In this document: in pieces, positions 1 to 11,037 of the stretch
Layout: every line of letters begins with the position of its first letter
How positions within the stretch are numbered: position 1 is the first letter of the stretch
From: Nemania diffusa
Taxonomy: Eukaryota; Ascomycota; Sordariomycetes; Xylariales; Xylariaceae
NCBI GenBank assembly: GCA_038501195.1
Contig: JBBPUQ010000001.1
Location: 558,001-622,000, forward strand
Direction of reading: 5' to 3'
DNA length: 64,000 nucleotides
The notes under the pieces: model-generated
Database searches by the model: none
What the model was told of the DNA's origin: nothing
The model's input: only the letters and a program-made list of their open reading frames with translations
Made by a program: the position numbers and the translations under genes

Positions 1-2273
1 GATGGATCGATATGCTTGCATGGGATTCTCTGAGGGGAGCGCAGTGTCGATGTTGTCGATCTTGATGGATTCATTGTGTCAGTTAAAGGGCTATTTTAAT
101 ATTGATAATATGAAGTATTGAAGGCGCTCTCTATTTGTTACCACTTTGGCTCTGATTATGTGAATGGAGTACGCTTTTCAAAAGTGAGGAAAGAATAAAA
201 TCTGTCTGGGGGACCACCGGAGCCTTAACAGATTTCCCACGGCGCCACCCTGCAAGGCATAGCTCTAAGTAAGCCAACTTGTCATATTTAGAATTCGCCA
301 CAGCAAAACATTGGAAACAACTATTGCTATTTTATGTACGCAATTTATATCTACCGATTACCCTGCTCAAGCTCATTTCACCACGCGGTATCTTTTCTTC
401 TGCTAAAAAATATTAATGAACAGAAAAAAAAAGAAAAAAGAAACAAGAAAAGCGGCATTTCTTGTTTTTACTTATTTATTTGATGAGCTAACTAGGGAGG
501 GTTAGAGGTAAGCTAGAATTGTTTATCAGTAAAGTAAGGATTGATTATCCTCATGCCTACGTCACAAGCCTATGGCTCTGTCATATCACACAGAAAAGCT
601 AACAACCAATGGGCCCTTCTATCCTAGGTCATGCCCTGGACCCAGCTGAGACCCTTTTGGGCTACAGGCAAAACTATTGGAGGAAAATGGTCACAAACTG
701 TTCCAACCATCCAGTCGTCAACTTAAATACGCAAACGCTATAACCCTACCCTCCTCTTGTCATCAATTAACTCCCTACGCCCATATCCAACCCAGTGCTA
801 TTATTATCTTATGGCGAATATACGCCACTTTTCGATTTCGAATACGTCGTTTTTATAGCAGCCCCAACTTTTGAGCCAATGAAAGATTGTTACCCCTAGC
901 TTATCCTCCCGTTCTACATTTGGGAGGGTGGGTTTTCAGGCCGGCCCTGGCCTTCGCTGCTCTGCGGAAATAGGTACTGTCACGGATAAGTGGGTACCGG
1001 GGTTTCCCCGGACCCCAGGGAACCTAGGAAACACTATCCTTATATTCTACGCGGCCTGTCTGCGAAATCTGTATTAATTACTACGGGCTGTACAGAGTAC
1101 AAAGTGAGGCTTGGTATGGGCCAGTGTTACACGGCCAAGCCTGCCAAGACCTTATGAGGCTGTTGGTTGCCACCTGCATACGCGACTGTAGCCTAGAGAC
1201 TTGGGTATAAATACGTGGCATCTTTGATAAGCATCCCACGTCGACCATTTAAGTAAATCGCGTGAGGCTGTGCTCTGACTCCACGTTACTAAGACACTGC
1301 GGGAAACACAGCGGCAGAGGGGGTAGGCTGGTTAGCTAAGCCAGACCAAGTCTAACTTTTTCGTATATATTTAGCTAGTCTAGAAGAGTAGGTTTTACGA
1401 AGGGAGTTACGGAGTTGTGCCGACCCATAGGGGCTAGCAACACTATGAATACACGACTGTTTTCCCAGATTGCTTGTTTCTCTCCCCTCAAATCTCTAGA
1501 AGTGATTAAGATTGCCGTGTCCAGTCCTCTAGAGTGCGGTGTGTGTGTGTTCTACACGCTCCGTTTCAATACGCACCTTGAGAAGACTAAATTGCATACG
1601 GAAATGTCATTTATGCCTAAGATACGTGGCGTCATTGGCGTAGAGCTGATGGGGTACTTCTATTTATCTCTTGCATTTTCTTCGCAATGCAGCCTGTATG
1701 TTACATTGTCAATTTGGAGTATTTAAGAAGGCAGGCCGTTATAGGGGACAATCCTCCCTCTATTGACGGCTAGTACCCTTGAAGCACTGCAATACTTCCT
1801 TGGTTCACAAGACACTATTGATTGGCCCTGAAATACCCTGAGATTAACGATAAAGATCGCAAGATCTTTCAGTACGGTAGCGGCAGTAATAGCGCCATAG
1901 TGAAGCTTGGAGCAGATGGTCCAGTATGCGAAAGCGACTAGCTGAGATCTCTCTTCCCTACTGCAACAACTAATCATATTTGTCTAGAATCACACGATAA
2001 TGAAGATCAGGTGCCTCGAGGATTTAGTAGAATGGTTTGAAAAGGTCACGAATGGTTGTAATTTGACTCGTTATAATATACCCCAGCTGAAACTCAGAAT
2101 AGGAACCGTTCCACTGTAGCCTCCAAGAGGGAGAAACAATCGCTATGTGCTACTTTCATTCTTATTCCTCTCTAATTTCACAATAAGTTGATATTAGTAT
2201 TAGCTTGGCTGGCCGAGCAGAAGACAGCAAACCCGGTAGCGCCCACAGCCCGGCTCTACTCAGATATCTTCCA
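1..2273. other. Gene-poor left flank, no gene recognised
   Basis: AT-rich sequence with only short, unconvincing open frames. A frame open from base 2 to about 121 could be the tail of a gene entering from the left, but nothing in it is recognisable. A polypurine run of A and G lies near 420-455. I see no transposon ends or RNA genes. Confidence 0.4.
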
Positions 2274-3352
2274 TTTTGCGAGAAGAGCTTCGATATGGTA
2301 CTACGGAAATTTTGGGTACATGGATCGATTGCCCGCACAGCCAACCGCGGATATCCACTATTTAGTCGTACACTACTTCAACTAGGAACTCCCTCGGAGC
2401 CAGCAATAGGTATGTTGCTAACTTAACTAGATTTTAGAGTCCTGAACTACACCCTAGCCTTAGTTGATCTTTCAAAGTTTATAATTGTCGAACATCTCAC
2501 GATTGGCCGGGCGATCTCGCTATGTCCATGACCTGCTTCCCATTACGAAAAAAACGGGCAGTTCTCGCACGCTTACGTAACTCAGAGGATGCGGCTTGCC
2601 ACCCGTGTTTGCTGATAGGAATATTCACGAAACTCGATCACCAATGCCATCGACCCGTGGCTAGAAATACATCATCTCAAGAACTCACTGGAATCTTGGG
2701 AGGAGCAACTAGCAAAGATTGTAACGCATATTGACGAGCTTTCGGAGACCTGGTTTAGCTCCAAGCCCTTCGACCCCGAGGATGAGAGATCCAAGCGATG
2801 CCAGCTGAGGGAGGTTGGGGAAAAGGATCAAAGAGAGGTATGATGAAAGGATTATGAAGTGTGTCATGATCATGAAAGGCATGAACATAGTGGCCTAACT
2901 GGTAAGTAGATTTCCAGTACTAACATATGAATCTCACGAGCCACAAGCTTAATTTTATAATAAGGCTCACGCTTGTGCAATTATAGAACTTGCAGCGTCA
3001 GCGAAGACGAAAATAACAACCAGATGAGATCGATCTCCTTCGTAACGATAGTATTTCTCCCCGTAACATTCGTATCTGTAAGTTCCGTCAAATGACCTTC
3101 CACTTTGATTTTCTCATTAGGCTGCTCAGCGATTGATGTATTCTATACCTATCAATAAAATAGAGTGTTTTCTCCATGACCTTTTTTGATTGGGATCCCC
3201 CACCAGGCAAGAGCATGGTCTCGTCTTCTATTTGGATATATTTCTTTATATGAGTGGTATTAACTCTTGCAGTCGTGGGGCTTTAGTTAATGGTTATTCG
3301 GCGAGCCAGACTAGCGAAGAGTCCGGCAAATATGGTCTAGCTAGCATCAAGG
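2274..3352 (+). pseudogene. Decayed CorA-like membrane transporter gene
   Basis: Reading across frames gives blocks that resemble the C-terminal half of the fungal CorA-like (Mg2+ transporter superfamily) proteins. The first is a block with SFDMVLRKFW and HGSIAR (2274-2405). Next come DWPGDLAMSMTCFP (about 2500-2545), then a DPWLEIHHLKNSLESW helix region in another frame (about 2635-2710), then DERIMKC and MIMKGMN (about 2840-2895), then MRSISFV with VFLPVTF (about 3024-3075), then MTFFDWDPPPGKS (from 3177) and a last hydrophobic stretch (about 3220-3310). The order fits the family: cytoplasmic coil, short junction, two membrane helices. The frame changes near 2630. In-frame stops fall where the family would have Gln (TAA near 2896) or Trp (TGA near 3249, TAG near 3279). 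Intron-like GTAAGT donors remain near 2901 and 3076. The family call is from memory of motif order. The fact of decay is direct. Confidence 0.5.
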
Positions 3353-4784
3353 GAGATCCTAATCACAGTTATTATCATGCAACCAGCCTGCGAGAGACTA
3401 ACGGATTCTGCGAACAAAAAGTGTACCTATCATGTGGGGACTAGGGGCTGTGCAGAGATTATTCGAGGACCTTGACCACAAAGAGCCGCATATAATGAGG
3501 CCCTCGGTAGTAGATTATTGGGGCGAGCGGCCAAGTCAATTCAGTTTATGTTAATTGGTGCCATTTGGTAGTGCTGAAGAAGAATGCCTAAGACTCAATA
3601 CCTTAGAATGTCAAAATTTATAAAAAAGAAAAAGAAAAAGAAAAGAGAAATGGCAGGTACTAAATCAGGGTATGGCAATACAGTCAGGGGACAACAAAAG
3701 CACGAGATCGTAGTTATAGTAAGCTAGTCTAATTACTAAAATCCACCTGCCTGAGAAGAGTGTCCGTGGTATGTCTACTTCAAAATGATATTCTAAACCA
3801 GGCCTAGAGGTTCCTGGGTCTATATAAGGAGCTTTATTTCACGGAATAGGACTATAACACTAAACCGAACATTGTTAAAGTGGGAACTTTGACTGTCTGC
3901 AACTCTTCAATATAGGATTATGCTACTTTGGCAAACTAGACATGCTATATAAAGCTTAACCTTCAGAGTAAATAATAGACCTGATTCAATCCTGATATTC
4001 CTGAGGCATAGGTCATTTATCTATACAAGATAGGCTCTACTACATGAGAAAATGTGTCGGTTTGATATTCGTAAATGGCATTAAGGATCCCATTTCAGAT
4101 CCTAAACCTAATCTCAGAAGCCAACACTGACACTGTAATAGTAGAAATACACTCAATACTTTGCCAGTGAGAGAGTATTGGGAGGCTTATACTCAAGGCA
4201 TCAAACATAACTTTCTAGGAACAATGAACTAAAACATAGGGAAACGAAGCGTGTAACACAGATCACCCACACCGTCTCAATAGACAAGTCAGTGCTCCGG
4301 TACTCGACCAGAAAGATTGAATACATGTAACTATCTTATGCCTAATATTCGTCACGTGCCTTTTATGCCTGATTTGCCAAAAACAGAATTGATTCTAGCA
4401 CTCAAAGTCGTTGCTCTAGATTGAGCAGAGTTAGGCTAGATGTACAATGAACTAGTAGGAGTACTTCACTGGTCACTAGATAGTGCGGATCTATCGCCAG
4501 CCGACATCACGCTTCAATACCAACTAGCTCAATCCACTCTCTCTATATTGGGATCAAATTCGATAAAATTAATACAATTTTCATACCCAGATTAAACATG
4601 CACGTACAAATAAATGACAGTAGAGAATGACGAGAATCACATAGATCAAAGGCATCAAATCACTAAGACATCCTATCATGTATAAACACTAATAAGTCAT
4701 TTTCATCTCATACGTATCCCGCGTTCAAGCCGTATATACTGCGACCCACCACATATCAAGAAGAACCCAATATCACACTCCCCC
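3353..4784. other. Intergenic, no gene recognised
   Basis: AT-rich spacer between the decayed transporter and the 3' end of cnxE. It contains an A/G run near 3620-3650. No open frame of interest and no repeat shared with the rest of the window was noticed. The last part presumably holds the cnxE 3' untranslated region and polyadenylation site. Confidence 0.4.
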
Positions 4785-6983
4785 TTATACCTCAGACCTA
4801 ATCCCCCCCATGAGTAGCGCATCAACCTTGGTGCCCTTCTTCATAGCCTCCTTCCCGCTCGGCAGATAAAGCAGACAATTCGCGCCCCTAAGACTCCCAA
4901 CCTTAGAACTACGCTGCCCACCCGTACTCGTCGCCACCAGCCGCCCGCCGCCATCGACAGCGACGACGGCACGGTGGTACTCGGGGCGCGCCTTATCGAG
5001 CGGGAAGTCGTGTGCGAGGAACACGGGGACCTTAGTCAGGCCGGCGGGCCGGACGCCCGCCATCTGGTGCAGCGCGGGCAGCACGAAGAGGTGGAAGGTG
5101 ACGAGGGCCGAGGCCGGGTTGCCGGGCAGCGCGAAGACGACCTTGTCGGCGCGCGCGCCGGCGTCGTTCTTGGCGGGCACGGTGGCGAAGGTGGTGGGCT
5201 TGCCGGGCTTCATGGCCACGCGGCCGAAGTGGATCGTGCCGCCGAGCGCGCGCTCGATCGTCGGCTTGAGCAGGTCCAGCTCGCCCATCGAGACGCCGCC
5301 GGACGTGATGACGAGGTCGGCGCGGCGGAAGGCGTCGCGCAGCGTCTGCTCCAGCGTGCCGGGCTTGTCGGCCGCGATGCCGAGGTCGACGACCTCGAAG
5401 CCCTGCTCTCGGGCCGCGCACATCAGCGTGATGCGGTTCGTGTCGCGGACTTCACCGAGGCGCAGGTCGCCCGGCCGATCGTGATTCACGATTTCGTCGC
5501 CCGTGGACAGGACGCCGATCACAGGTTTACGATATGTTTTGACTTCCGCGACGCCTACCGCGGCCAACAAGCCTATCTCGCCTCCGACCGCAGAGATTAG
5601 CTCTCCTTTGCTCAATACCACGTCTTCAGCTCTGATATCGCTACCAACTTCCCTGATATTCTCTCCTTCTTTGACACCGTCGGCGATAATCTCAACTTCC
5701 TTCTCTTCCTTACCATCGTCCGTCATAGTTTTCAACACCGTATCCTCGACCATGATGACAGAAGTAGCGCCGGGTGGTAACGGTGCGCCAGTAGTGATCC
5801 TCGCGATCTCCCCTTCTTTAAGAGTTTTCACCTCTTCCGAATCGCCAGGAGCTGCATGCGAGACAGACACGACAGGAAAGACGCCATTCATTTTTCCGTC
5901 TTTTGGCACTACGACGGCGTAACCGTCTACTATGCTAGCTCTGAATCCGGGTACATGCTCTCGTGCGGAAACATTCTCGGCCAATACGTGGCCTGTAAGA
6001 GACGTATTGACTTTGGATATGATGATTTCAGGGGCTGGAGTGTGTTTTTTGATCTTCTGCAGAGCCTCTTCTACCGAGAGCATCGGATAGGGCGACTCTC
6101 GGCTCCTTCTACTCGGCCCGAGGCTCGGGTCATTAGACATCGGGTTGGCACCAGGAGCTGTGTGCCTCACAAGATTTCCATGTCCGTGGCCATGGCTATG
6201 ACTATGATTGTGTCCGTGCCCGTGCCCCCGGTGATGATCATGATCCTGGTGCGAATGTGCATGTGAATGGGAATGTGAATGCGTATGTCCTGGGTCTGTA
6301 GTGATGCCGGCGTCAGCCTCGAGCTTCTTCACACCTCCCACATGTAACGTCCTAGAATCCGCGCCGGCCGCTTGCTGGCAGGCGTGTGGCAACATTTTGA
6401 GGATTGCTTCTAGATTTTCTTTCGCCCCTTTTGGTGAGCCTGGCAGAGTTACAATGACAGTTTTATTCCTCACGCCAGCAACGGGGCGAGACATCATGGC
6501 AACTAGGCAAGTTAGAAAACTAGATATTTCATTTTCAGTTTCTTACTAGTTCTAGTTACTCACAGGGAGTGACGCGGAGAGAGGCAGCTAGCATGCCATG
6601 AACGAGGCCAGGAGCTTGTTTGTGGAGCAGAGGCGAGACAGCCTAGGATACGGTCACCATGAGTCCATGATAGAAGGACACTTGGGCGAGAATAAACTGA
6701 AAAGGCGTACCTCGGGGGTATTATCTGAGGTCGCAAAACCAGTGCCGCCAGTGGTCAAGATGAGATGAACGGTTTCGGCGGCGGCATCAGCCCATTGCAT
6801 GATCTGGTCTTGGATCTGGACGAGCCCATCGGATACGATCTTGGTATCGACGAGCTCCCATTTCCCGCCTCCTTCTTTTTCTATAACATTACTTAATGCG
6901 ACTCGTGAAGAATCCGTCGACGGGTCTTTTGCTGCAGTGGTAGACACGATGAGCAAGGCCACCTTGAAGGGTGCCTCGGCCAT
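4785..6983 (-). CDS. cnxE: Molybdenum cofactor biosynthesis protein CnxE (gephyrin-type MogA-MoeA fusion)
   Basis: Final steps of molybdenum cofactor synthesis: the N-terminal MogA-like domain adenylylates molybdopterin and the C-terminal MoeA-like domain inserts molybdate. It is a cytosolic enzyme needed for nitrate reductase and xanthine dehydrogenase. Three exons on the minus strand: 6983-6711, 6642-6564 and 6502-4785, with introns of 68 and 61 bp, giving 689 residues, normal for fungal CnxE. The MogA domain (residues 1 to about 150) shows LTTGGTGFATSDNTPE and the LPGSPKGAKE turn. The MoeA domain (about 257-689) shows SIVDGYAV near 307-314, GDEIV, SGGVSMGELD and ALPGNPAS. The linker (about residues 190-226) is almost pure His with Ser or Gly. 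The last third of the gene (about 4900-5480) is far richer in G/C at third positions than the rest. It is transcribed away from the methyltransferase gene. Identification is very secure. The exact splice sites are inferred. Confidence 0.95.
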
Positions 6984-8287
6984 TATCTTGTAGCACCAAG
7001 GCCGAGGGATATCAGATGATACTCGATCTTAGATCAGGATTCACAAACTAAGTGCCTCCCTGTATGAATGTCGTACCTTTGTCAATGGAGTTGCTATAAT
7101 TATAATACGCAGTGTGGAGACGATGGAGGGGTCAACGCTATTCTACACCCAGCTTACCCAGCCCACCTACATGTACCTACAGGTGGGTAAGCAGTGGAGA
7201 GTTACATTTGATCCACTGAAGTACACAGGTAGGTACCCGATGCCATCCCCTACAATTCAGTTCTATGCAGGTAACTGGTAACAAAGCAGTAACAAATGCA
7301 GAGATTGCCTCAATCGCCTCTGTACTCTAACAAGTATCTACTATCGAACGAGAAGTAGAAATAAATAAAACATTAATTCCGTGAGTATCTACAAGTACAG
7401 TTGCCACCCGTTCAGCCCTAATATTCAGCAACAGCTCTCACAGTTTACTCTTCGATTGCAAACTAGATTGTCTGTAGTTACCTGTTAATTTACTAATTGG
7501 CTTATTCAATCAAGAGACTCTTCCTAACCGCTTAACCCAAGCCTATAGCTTATTTGAGAGGCATGCCAGTGGGATTCTTATTTTAGGCGAATGAACTAAC
7601 AGTAGTGTATATCATATAGGTACCATGTTCTACAAGGTTGATGAGCATGGGAATTAAGATTCACACCATGTTACTCCCCAACCTCTGCTTAGTACCTCAC
7701 GAAAATAACGACAGTTAGCATGTACTGCAAGTAAACAATCAGTAGCTAATGGGACTAGCATACATACTGTGTTTCTCTTTTAGCAATAGAGAAATTTCCA
7801 AAGAAAAAAAATAAAAGGCAAAATAACCGAACTAGGTACCCAAGTAAAAGAGCATATCATAAAACCGCAAACCAACTTCTATACGTAAGCAATGAGTCAA
7901 AAAGGAGTCTGAACCATGGAAAGACATGGCCAATATCCTAGTTCCGCCATTACTTGTACGAATCTACCTCCGACCGACCTTCTCATCCCGAAACTCGGGC
8001 AGCGGATCCGTGAAACTCGGGCTCGGCGATATCTCCGGCCTCGGGCCTCGATGCCCTCAATCCGGGGAAATCTGCGCAGGAACGAGTAATTCAGCAACAA
8101 GGAGTTCGAAACAAGACATAACCAAATCCAATATCCAGCTGCGTATATAATAACGAGGGTCGCAACCATGGCATCGATAAAAAGTGTGAACATCATCAGA
8201 ATCAGTGTATTCAGCATATCAACGAATCCACATCCTCCAAGCAACCATCTCCCATCCCCCGAGACAGCACTACCAAGTAAATAAGTC
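6984..8287. promoter_or_regulatory. Shared upstream region of cnxE and the methyltransferase gene
   Basis: About 1.3 kb between two divergent starts, so it must carry both promoters. It contains several TACCTA/TAGGTA motifs (7168-7235 and others) and an A-rich run at 7803-7822. Minus-strand open frames reaching 8361 overlap the methyltransferase start and look like shadows. No specific factor site can be assigned. Confidence 0.45.
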
Positions 8288-9748
8288 ATGGCGCCACAAA
8301 AGTCCATTTCCGAGCTCGCAGCTCTCATCCACGAGGGCACCAAGGCCCTCGAAGCCGGCACTCAAGGCCAGCCAGGCAGCGACTTCTCGCTCGCCTTCAC
8401 CATGCCGCCCGTAGACGCACACCTCGACGCCTCTCTCGAGGCCGTGCGAAGCGAGCTCATCGAGGCAGCCGACGAGCTCAAGGCGCGGCTCCTCGGCCCG
8501 TTTCCGTACATGGGTTCCCTAGCCTTGCCAGTAGTTCGTAACCCACGGGTACCTCCCCAGGAGTTAATCCGGCCCCTAATGCTAACCCACGCATGCCCCT
8601 AGCCCGCCCTCATCGTCATCTTCGACTGCCTGTACAGATTCGACATCGCCTCGCACGTGCCCACAACGCCAGGCTCAGCGATAACATACTCTTCCCTCGC
8701 CGCGCTTACCGGCATGCCCCTGGACGACCTGCGCCGCGTCGTGCAGACGGCCATAGCCTACCGCGTCTTCGAGGAGGCCGAGCCCTCGCTCTCCGTGCGC
8801 CACAACGCCGTGTCCGCCCTCTTCGCCGTGGTCCCCGGCATCAAGGACGCGATGAGCCTGCTCGTCGAGGACAACCCCAACGGCGCGCGGCGCTTCGTCG
8901 AGTCCGTGCGGCGGTTCCCCGGCAGCGGGGAGCCGGGGCACTCGGCGCTGATGGTGGCCGAGCGCGCCGAGAGGGGCCTCTCGAACGATGTCGTGCCGGA
9001 CCCGAGCAAGGGCTTCTTCGACTTCATCTCGGACGACGCGGCGCGCCTGGCGCGCTTCCGGAACACGATGGGCATGTCCACGCGCGCGCCGGGCTACGCC
9101 GCCACGTACTTCCTCGACAACGTGCCCTGGGCGGACGCGGGGCGGTGCCCCAAGAGCATCGTCGACATCGGCGGTGCGGGGGGCGATCTCAGCAAGCAAG
9201 TTCTGCAGCGGTTCCCGGGCATCGCGAGCGCGACGTCCGTCGACCTCCCCGAGGTTGTGGGTACCGCCGAGACCCCCGCGGACCTCGCCGGCCGGCTGCA
9301 TTTCAAGCCGTACAACTTCCTAACGGAGAAGATGTCGTACGAGGCGGACGCGTATCTCTTCCGTCACATCTTCCACGACTGGAGCGACCAGTACGCCGTG
9401 AAGATATTCAAGAACCTTGCGCCTGGGCTCAAGGCCGGGACGCGAGTCTGGATCAACGAGGTCGTGCTTCCGGAACTAAGCGACACGAACCACGTTGCAG
9501 ACCAACGGACGCGGTAAGCCTTTCACTCCCTTCATTTTTCCATCAATATTTAGTAACCCGAGAGATTCTAACACGCTCGATTTAGAGGCGCGGACCTGTT
9601 GATGAAAGTAGGTTTCAACGGCAAGGAGCGCAGCAGACGTGGCTGGGAGAGCGTTCTCGCCGAGGCCGACGCGCGATTCCGAATCGCGAGCATCGTGCAG
9701 CCCGAGGGCGCTACCGACTCCATCATCGAGATTGTCTTTGGCGCATGA
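8288..9748 (+). CDS. SAM-dependent O-methyltransferase (plant/fungal COMT-like, secondary-metabolism type)
   Basis: Transfers a methyl group from S-adenosylmethionine to a hydroxyl, usually on an aromatic or polyketide substrate. The substrate here is unknown. Three exons, 8288-8530, 8603-9513 and 9586-9748, give 438 residues. Intron 1 (72 bp) has GTAGTT and a GCTAACC branch. Intron 2 (72 bp) has GTAAGC and a TCTAAC branch. The N-terminal part is the dimerisation and winged-helix region (ALTGMPLDDLRRVV near 115-130). The SAM site is VDIGGAGGDLS near 268-278, and the catalytic base lies in HIFHDWSD (His near 339). The C-terminal NGKERSRRGWESVLAEAD block is the usual family ending, so the gene looks complete. 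No polyketide synthase, transporter or regulator lies next to it, so it is not part of an obvious cluster here. Third positions are strongly G/C-rich, which also creates long false open frames on both strands. Confidence 0.88.
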
Positions 9749-10405
9749 TACCTACCTGCCTTACCTAGGGTTTTTTACACAAGCTGTACCAGGTCGAGCC
9801 AAGGTTGAAATCGGATCATAGGTAGTGATCTCCACTCTGTATTATAGTAACTCCAGTGTATAATCTTCGTCACAACTCATATAATTCACATGGCGTCTTC
9901 AGTCCTTCCGAGGCGCTAACTGTAATAATCTGTGAAAAGCTGTGTGAGTTGAGTCAGTTGAGCAAGAGAGTTTACTTATCACTCATGAACGTGAGTGAAA
10001 CAAATCGCCCAATATAACAATAAATACGAGTTCACGGATAGCCGCTTGTGGGTTTTCGATATAATAGTGTAAATCTCTCACCGTCAACGCATTACAGATG
10101 AAACCAGTGTAAACTTCTGAGAGAGTATATCTAGAAGTTGTTGAGACCAGCAATTCTCTAGGTACATAGTACACGTACATAAAAGGGTGGGGACAGCATA
10201 TTAGTCTATCAATCTGCACTGTGTGATTCTGATAAGATAAAGCTCATAATCTAATGTGGGGTACTTGTCAGTCGCGTAGGTAGTCAATTCTTCCCCTATG
10301 CTATGGTAGATACATGGTATTCCTACTATTCAACAGGCCTAAAATGCCGTTATGAGCCAACAACATAAGCAGTAATCTTCAATCCAGCTTCGCCCTATCG
10401 TCAAA
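9749..10405. other. Intergenic between methyltransferase and POP5
   Basis: About 650 bp of A/T-richer sequence that holds the methyltransferase 3' untranslated region and the POP5 promoter. A minus-strand open frame at 9983-10219 has no recognisable product. No other structure seen. Confidence 0.4.
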
Positions 10406-11032
10406 ATGGTCAGAATAAAGGAGCGCTATCTCCTAGTCAACATCTTATATCCCACCGAGCTAGGCACGCGAGCCAACCTCCCCGATGTTGTCGTGCTCAA
10501 TCAACCCACAAGCGAGGAGCTGACAGCCGTCGCCCTTCTTCGCGCGATACGCGCCGAAGTCGCTGCTCTCTTTGGCGATTACGGGTCAGGCGCCCTCGAA
10601 GGCGGCGGTTTTTCAGGCGAGTCCTCTATGTCTTACTACAACCGAACTACTACTGACTTGCCGGCGCGTGTAGTCAAGTACCTTTCTCAAGCAACTTCGA
10701 CCTTCATTCTGCGGATTGCACGAGCTTCCTACCGACTGGTTTGGACAGCATTGAGCCTCATGAATTCGGTCCCCGTTAAGAACGGCAAGCCATGCGTTTT
10801 TCGAGTCGTCCATGTCAGCGGCACCATCCGAAAAGCTGAAGAAGAAGCGATCCGCCGCGCACGAAACCTCATATTCGAGGCGAAAGGAGGACAATCCGCA
10901 AAGGTACCCGACCCTCTCAACAATATTTTCAGCACCTCGAACCGACCCAAACGACGAGCGCCTACAAGAGGTCCTTCCGAGGGAGACGGGAATGGCAGCG
11001 ACGTAGAGATGAGAGAAATAACGGACGGCTGA
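10406..11032 (+). CDS. POP5: RNase P / RNase MRP subunit Pop5
   Basis: Protein subunit of the nuclear ribonucleoproteins RNase P (5' maturation of tRNA) and RNase MRP (rRNA processing). A single uninterrupted exon codes 208 residues. The start MVRIKERYLLVNILYP is the typical Pop5 N-terminus. The core lies around residues 85-165: VKYLSQATSTFILRI, then YRLVWTAL, then KNGKPCVFRVVHVSGTIR and EEAIRRARNLI, the RNA-binding fold of the Pop5/Rpp14 family. The C-terminal 40 residues are charged and look disordered (NRPKRRAPTRG, acidic end). Slightly longer than the yeast protein because of the insert near residues 60-75 and this tail. Its stop codon is only 5 bp from the stop codon of the convergent GPN2 gene, so the two 3' untranslated regions must overlap. 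Confidence 0.93.
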   Translation: MVRIKERYLLVNILYPTELGTRANLPDVVVLNQPTSEELTAVALLRAIRAEVAALFGDYGSGALEGGGFSGESSMSYYNRTTTDLPARVVKYLSQATSTFILRIARASYRLVWTALSLMNSVPVKNGKPCVFRVVHVSGTIRKAEEEAIRRARNLIFEAKGGQSAKVPDPLNNIFSTSNRPKRRAPTRGPSEGDGNGSDVEMREITDG

Positions 11033-11037
11033 GACCA

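Noticed and set aside
1..121. Open frame at the left edge as end of a gene
   Set aside because: Only 39 codons visible and no recognisable motif; cannot be supported.
4974..5600. 208-codon plus-strand frame over cnxE
   Set aside because: Antisense shadow of the MoeA domain; composition and lack of motifs show it is not a gene.
7897..8361. 154-codon minus-strand frame upstream of and into the methyltransferase start
   Set aside because: Overlaps a secure exon on the other strand, no family resemblance.
8593..9585. 330-codon plus-strand frame over the methyltransferase
   Set aside because: Arg/Ala-rich shadow made by G/C-rich third positions; the real frame carries the SAM-binding and catalytic motifs.
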